DNA of 51,608 bases, taken from contig NZ_ASJB01000029.1 of the NCBI RefSeq assembly GCF_000478275.1, positions 1-51,608 of the forward strand. The letters run 5' to 3'. Origin of the DNA: Amycolatopsis orientalis DSM 40040 = KCTC 9412 (GTDB lineage Bacteria; Actinomycetota; Actinomycetes; Mycobacteriales; Pseudonocardiaceae). Of this stretch, positions 48,041 to 51,608 are shown piece by piece (positions within the stretch are counted from its first letter, which is position 1; every line of letters starts with the position of its first letter). The notes under the pieces were generated by a model. It saw only the letters and a list, made by a program, of their open reading frames with translations, had not been told where the DNA came from and searched no databases. The position numbers and the translations under genes were made by a program.

Positions 48041-50236
48041 TCACCCGGCGGCGGCGAACCTTCGCAGCCGCAGGCTGTTGGTGACCACGAAGACCGAGGA
48101 GAACGCCATCGCCGCCCCGGCGATCATGGGGTTGAGCAGGCCGAGCGCGGCCAGCGGCAGCGCGGCGACGTTGTAGGCGAACGCCCAGAACAGGTTGCCC
48201 TTGATCGTGGCGAGCGTCCGGCGCGAGAGCCGGATGGCGTCCACGGCGGCACGCAGGTCGCCTCGTACGAGCGTCAGGTCACCCGCCTCGATGGCGGCGT
48301 CCGTCCCGGTACCCATGGACAGGCCGAGGTCGGCCTGCGCGAGCGCGGCCGCGTCGTTGACACCGTCACCGATCATGGCGACCACCCGGCCTTCGGCCTG
48401 CAGGCGTTTGACGACGTCGACCTTGTCGGCGGGCAGGACTTCGGCGATGACCTCGTCGATGCCCACCTCGGCCGCGACGGCCTTCGCGGAGCCGGTGTTG
48501 TCGCCGGTGAGCAGGACCGGCCGGAGCCCGAGCGCCCGCAGTCCGGCGACGGCCTCGGCCGACGTCGGCTTGACCGTGTCGGCGACGACGACCACGCCCC
48601 GCGCCTCACCGTCCCAGGCGACGACGACGGCGGTCGCGCCGCGTTCCTCGGCGGCCGCTTTGAGCTGGGAAAACTCCTCGCCGACGGCGATGTCGTGCTG
48701 TTCGAGCAGCGCGGTGCGCCCGGCCAGAACGGTCTTCCCCTCGACCTCGCCGACGACACCCAGGCCCTCGACGGCGCGGAACCCCTTGACCGGGGGCAGC
48801 TCCCCGAGCCGCTCTTCGGCGGCGGAAGCGATCGCGCGGGCGATCGGATGCTCGGAAGCGTGCTCGACGGCCGCGGCGAGCCGGAGGACCTCGGTCTCCT
48901 CGGCACCGTGGACGCCGGTGAGGCTCATCTTCCCGGCGGTCACCGTGCCGGTCTTGTCCAGGACGACGGTGTCGACCTTCCGCGTGGATTCGAGCACTTC
49001 GGGACCCTTGATCAGGATGCCCAGCTGCGCGCCGCGGCCGGTGCCGACCAGCAACGCGGTCGGCGTGGCCAGGCCCAGCGCGCACGGGCAGGCGATGATC
49101 AGGACCGCGACGGCGGCGGTGAAGGCGGCGTCCGCCCCGCCGCCCGCGCCGAGCCAGAAGCCGAGGGTGCCGACCGCGAGCGCGATCACCACCGGGACGA
49201 AGACGGCCGAGACGCGATCGGCGAGCCGCTGGACCCGCGCTTTGCCGTTCTGCGCGTCTTCGACCAGTCGCGCCATCTGCGCGAGCTGGGTGTCGGCCCC
49301 GATGCGGGTGGCCTGGACGACGAGCCTGCCTCCGGCGTTGACCGTCCCGCCGACGACGGCGTCGCCGATGGTCACCTCGACCGGGACGGCTTCCCCCGTC
49401 AGCATGCTGAGGTCGACCGCCGACCCGCCGTCGGTGACGAGACCGTCGGTCGCGATCTTCTCTCCCGGCCGCACGACGAACTCGTCCCCGACCTCCAGTT
49501 CGCCGATCGGGACGCGGCTTTCGGCACCGTTCCTCAGGACGGCGACGTCCTTCGCGCCGAGTTCGAGCAACGCACGCAGGGCGGCGCCGGAGCGGCGCTT
49601 GGACCGGGCCTCGAAGTAGCGGCCGGCCAGGAGGAACGTCGTGACCCCGGCGGCGACCTCGAGGTAGAGGTTGCCCGCACCGGATCCGCGTTCCATGGTC
49701 AGGTCGAAGCCGTGCCGCATCCCGGGCGTCCCCGCGGTGCCGAACAGCAGCGCGTACAGCGACCAGAGCGTGGCGGCCGCGACGCCGAGGGAGATCAGGG
49801 TGTCCATGGTGGCGGCGCCGTGCCGGAAGTTCGTCCAGGCCGGCCGGTGGAACGGCCACGCGCCCCAGGTGACGACGGGGGCAGCCAGGGCGAGTGAGAC
49901 CCACTGCCAGTAGGTGAACTGCCAGGCCGGGACCATCGCCAGCACGATCACCGGAACAGCGAGCGCCGCGGAGACCGCCAGCCGGGTACGCAACCCGTCG
50001 GCCTGGTCCGCGTCGTCGTCCGGCCGGGGCGGCTCGGCCGTATAACCCGCGGACTCGACGACGCCGACGAGGTCGTCCACCGAGACCACGGCCGGGAAAT
50101 CGACCTGCGCCTTCTCGGTGGCGTAATTGACCGTCGCGGAGACGCCGTCGACCTTGTTCAGTTTGCGTTCGACCCGGGCGGCGCAGGACGCACAGGTCAT
50201 CCCGCCGATGGCCAGTTCGACGCGCCGGGTCGTCAC
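48041..50236 (-). CDS. copA: Copper-exporting P1B-type ATPase
   Basis: The 731-aa protein has one N-terminal heavy-metal domain (GMTCASC, Cys15/Cys18), then the P1B ATPase: membrane [10 protein letters not shown] with Cys383 and Cys385, phospho-Asp427 in DKTGTV, SEHPIA and [10 protein letters not shown]. It pumps Cu(I) out of the cytoplasm. It starts at GTG 50236, which overlaps the upstream small ORF by 4 bp (GTGA). With copZ and the small His-rich protein it forms a three-gene operon controlled, by inference, by CsoR. Confidence 0.95.
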   Translation of the reverse strand: MTTRRVELAIGGMTCASCAARVERKLNKVDGVSATVNYATEKAQVDFPAVVSVDDLVGVVESAGYTAEPPRPDDDADQADGLRTRLAVSAALAVPVIVLAMVPAWQFTYWQWVSLALAAPVVTWGAWPFHRPAWTNFRHGAATMDTLISLGVAAATLWSLYALLFGTAGTPGMRHGFDLTMERGSGAGNLYLEVAAGVTTFLLAGRYFEARSKRRSGAALRALLELGAKDVAVLRNGAESRVPIGELEVGDEFVVRPGEKIATDGLVTDGGSAVDLSMLTGEAVPVEVTIGDAVVGGTVNAGGRLVVQATRIGADTQLAQMARLVEDAQNGKARVQRLADRVSAVFVPVVIALAVGTLGFWLGAGGGADAAFTAAVAVLIIACPCALGLATPTALLVGTGRGAQLGILIKGPEVLESTRKVDTVVLDKTGTVTAGKMSLTGVHGAEETEVLRLAAAVEHASEHPIARAIASAAEERLGELPPVKGFRAVEGLGVVGEVEGKTVLAGRTALLEQHDIAVGEEFSQLKAAAEERGATAVVVAWDGEARGVVVVADTVKPTSAEAVAGLRALGLRPVLLTGDNTGSAKAVAAEVGIDEVIAEVLPADKVDVVKRLQAEGRVVAMIGDGVNDAAALAQADLGLSMGTGTDAAIEAGDLTLVRGDLRAAVDAIRLSRRTLATIKGNLFWAFAYNVAALPLAALGLLNPMIAGAAMAFSSVFVVTNSLRLRRFAAAG

Positions 50237-50394
50237 GGCGTGCCTCCCGGATGGTGCCCGCCGTGCTCGCCGGTCGGCGCGGGTGGAGCCGGCGCCTCGT
50301 CCAGCGGTCCCACGGCGGAGCCGATCGCCCAGGCGACGACGAACACCGCGACCAGAGCCGCGGCGAACGCCGACACCTTGACGGGGGTGCTCAC
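50233..50394 (-). CDS. Small His-rich membrane protein between copZ and copA, 53 aa
   Basis: This short gene overlaps both neighbours by 4 bp: its GTG at 50394 overlaps the copZ stop and its stop overlaps the copA start. The product has one membrane helix ([19 protein letters not shown]) and a Pro/His tail ending [12 protein letters not shown]. The His cluster would lie outside or at the membrane face and could pass copper to CopA. Tight overlap on both sides makes a real gene likely. Confidence 0.75.
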   Translation of the reverse strand: MSTPVKVSAFAAALVAVFVVAWAIGSAVGPLDEAPAPPAPTGEHGGHHPGGTP

Positions 50395-50597
50395 GAGACG
50401 AGCTGGTAACCGGCCTCGGTGACGGCCGCGTCGACGACCTGGACGTCGAGCGGGGCCTCGCTGGTGACGGTGACCTTGCCGCCCGCCACGTCCACGTTCA
50501 CGGCGCTGACGCCGTCGATCCCGCTGACCTCCTCGGTGACCGAGGCGGCGCAGTGCCCGCAGGACATGCCCTTGACGGTGTAGGTGGTTTCGGCCAT
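50391..50597 (-). CDS. copZ: Copper chaperone CopZ
   Basis: The 68-aa heavy-metal-associated domain has the GMSCGHC motif (Cys13, Cys16) near the N terminus and the usual beta-alpha-beta-beta-alpha-beta length. It delivers Cu(I) to CopA. It is the first gene of the copper operon, about 45 bp downstream of the CsoR-like operator. Confidence 0.93.
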   Translation of the reverse strand: MAETTYTVKGMSCGHCAASVTEEVSGIDGVSAVNVDVAGGKVTVTSEAPLDVQVVDAAVTEAGYQLVS

Positions 50598-50643
50598 CGG
50601 TACGAACTCCTCTACAGGACAGACGAAGCGATCACCCTATTTA

Positions 50644-50658
50644 TACCCCATGGGGGTA
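50644..50658. promoter_or_regulatory. CsoR-like operator and copZ promoter
   Basis: TACCCCATGGGGGTA is a near-perfect inverted repeat of the pseudo-palindromic CsoR box type (TACCCC...GGGGTA). On the minus strand it runs directly into TATAAATAG, a -10-like element for copZ, so a bound repressor would block the promoter. It lies between divergent copZ and cobF. Confidence 0.65.
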
Positions 50659-50693
50659 GGGGTGTGCCTGACGGGGGCGGGCACACTGCGACG

Positions 50694-51464
50694 ATGAGGA
50701 AGATCTCCGCCATCGGCATCGGCGCCGGCGACCCGGAACACCTGACCGTCCAGGCCGTCCGCGCACTGAACGAGACCGATGTCTTCTTCGTGCTCGACAA
50801 GGGTTCAGAGAAGCAGGACCTGGTGGGGCTGCGCCAGGAGATCCTGGACCTGTTCGTCGAGCGGCCCGGTTACCGCGTCGTACGGGCACAGGACCCCGAA
50901 CGCGACCGTACTCCGGACGACTACCGGAAGGCCGTCGCCGACTGGCACCGGCTCCGCACCGACGTCTACGAGGAGATGATCCGCTCCCTCGGTCCCGGCG
51001 AACGGGGCGCGTTCCTCGTCTGGGGAGACCCGGCGCTCTACGACTCAACCCTGACCCTGCTGGACGCCGTGCTCGCGCGGGGGAACGTCGAGTTCGAGTA
51101 CGAGGTCATCCCGGGGGTCAGCAGTGTGGCCGCGCTGACGTCCCGGCACCGGACCACGATGAACCAGATCGGACGGCCGGTGCTGATCACGACCGGCCGT
51201 CGTCTCGAGGCTGGCTGGCCCGCGGACGTCGACGACGTCTTCGTGATGCTGGACGCCCAGTGCACGTTCTCGCGGTTCGTCGACGAGGGACTGGAGATCT
51301 ACTGGGGCGCGTACCTGGGAACCGCGGACGAGCTCCTGCTCTCCGGTCCTTTGGACTCCGCCCTCGCGTCCCGGATCCGCTCCGTCCGCACCGAGGCCCG
51401 GTCCCGCAAGGGCTGGATCATGGACATCTACCACCTCCGCCGCCCCACCACCCCTCGCATTTAG
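50694..51464 (+). CDS. cobF: Precorrin-6A synthase (deacetylating) CobF
   Basis: The 256-aa SAM-dependent tetrapyrrole methylase has the N-terminal GIGAGDPEHLTVQAVRAL, LVWGDPALYDSTL and IPGVSSVAALTSRH motifs. CobF methylates C1 of precorrin-5 and removes the acetyl group in aerobic B12 synthesis. ATG 50694 gives the family start MRKISAIGIGAGDPE; a longer frame upstream crosses the copZ promoter and is rejected. No other cob gene is adjacent. The stop lies in the palindromic repeat at 51457. Confidence 0.9.
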   Translation: MRKISAIGIGAGDPEHLTVQAVRALNETDVFFVLDKGSEKQDLVGLRQEILDLFVERPGYRVVRAQDPERDRTPDDYRKAVADWHRLRTDVYEEMIRSLGPGERGAFLVWGDPALYDSTLTLLDAVLARGNVEFEYEVIPGVSSVAALTSRHRTTMNQIGRPVLITTGRRLEAGWPADVDDVFVMLDAQCTFSRFVDEGLEIYWGAYLGTADELLLSGPLDSALASRIRSVRTEARSRKGWIMDIYHLRRPTTPRI

Positions 51465-51476
51465 TCCACTAAATGC
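51457..51476. repeat. Palindrome GCATTTAGTCCACTAAATGC at the cobF stop
   Basis: This 20-nt inverted repeat (9-bp arms, CC centre) contains the cobF TAG stop. It matches the repeat at 253-274 and the next one at 51493. Confidence 0.7.
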
Positions 51477-51492
51477 ATCGCCAGCCCCACAC

Positions 51493-51524
51493 CCCCATGC
51501 ATTTAGTCGACTAAATGCATGGGG
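51493..51524. repeat. 32-nt perfect palindrome of the GCATTTAGTC family
   Basis: CCCCATGCATTTAGT, then CG, then its inverted copy. It lies 16 bp after the cobF-stop palindrome. Tandem copies of the element suggest a dispersed repeat family that may also terminate transcription. Confidence 0.75.
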
Positions 51525-51548
51525 TGTGGATGGGGTGTGGATATGGGA

Positions 51549-51597
51549 AAAGGCCCAGATCGGGAGAACCGGGGGTTCTCGACCGATCTGGGCCTTT
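51549..51597. terminator. Large two-part terminator hairpin at the window end
   Basis: The outer arms AAAGGCCCAGATCGG (51549-51563) and inverted copy (51583-51597) enclose a second stem GAGAACC/GGTTCTC (51564-51570, 51574-51580), with a 2-nt bulge. A run ending in TTTCCTTAATG follows. It probably terminates cobF or the next gene beyond the window. Confidence 0.75.
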
Positions 51598-51608
51598 CCT
51601 TAATGTTA

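Noticed and set aside
1..51608. CRISPR arrays, rRNA, tRNA, insertion sequences, integrase or phage genes
   Set aside because: No regularly spaced direct repeats, cloverleaf-like genes, transposase motifs or integrase motifs were seen by eye; a tool-based scan could still find a tRNA.

Overview
The window is high-GC (about 70%), gene-dense actinomycete DNA with strongly GC-biased third codon positions, frequent GTG/TTG starts and many 4-bp ATGA/GTGA gene overlaps. Dispersed intergenic hairpins built on GTGAGTGGTAATGACGGTT and GCATTTAGTC(C/G)ACTAAATGC recall Pseudonocardiaceae such as Amycolatopsis; that genus guess rests on memory, not on a search.

Layout. (1) 1-3.1 kb is a left flank of ordinary genes: an HNH endonuclease tail, a Tyr phosphatase, a proline iminopeptidase and a YbdK-type ligase. 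(2) 3.1-12.7 kb is a regulatory block: three paralogous NarL-type response regulators, an AraC regulator, a SARP, an HxlR regulator and one histidine kinase made of two tandem kinase units. Embedded in it are a DUF1702 enediyne protein (4970-5965) and a YciO/Sua5 protein. (3) 12.8-17.6 kb holds an MFS exporter, a 63-aa peptide with a Cys/Thr-rich tail (CFTGACCTAPPLAEAS) that looks like a RiPP precursor, and a four-gene operon (unknown, FAD oxidoreductase, unknown, AhpD-like). (4) 17.9-18.9 kb holds four small unrecognised genes. (5) 19-36.8 kb is an enediyne cassette read entirely on the minus strand: DUF1702/UnbL, UnbV, UnbU, P450, DUF5987, GMC oxidoreductase, CMD protein, iterative enediyne PKS (KS-AT-ACP-KR-DH-PPTase), enediyne thioesterase, flavin reductase, a 55-aa protein and acyl-CoA carboxylase beta and epsilon. 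(6) 36.9-45.6 kb holds a second AraC, a SagB-type dehydrogenase and a YcaO cyclodehydratase (azoline/azole RiPP enzymes), a second SARP-HxlR pair, a His-rich membrane protein and a CopC-CopD fusion. (7) 45.6-51.6 kb is a right flank: mycothiol-dependent isomerase, DivIVA-like protein, YciI, CsoR, CopA, a small His-rich protein, CopZ, a CsoR-like operator and CobF.

Working model. The PKS and thioesterase would make the polyene precursor, and UnbL/V/U with the oxidoreductases would turn it into an enediyne core. The same locus carries a separate YcaO/SagB azole-forming pair with no precursor beside it, and the only precursor-like peptide lies about 25 kb away. The regulators (AraC, SARP, HxlR, response regulator) and DUF1702 occur in two or three copies spread over both parts, which suggests one co-regulated composite enediyne/RiPP locus. 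That is inference. The strongest candidates for something new are the peptide with its adjacent unknown operon, and the enediyne plus YcaO-SagB combination.
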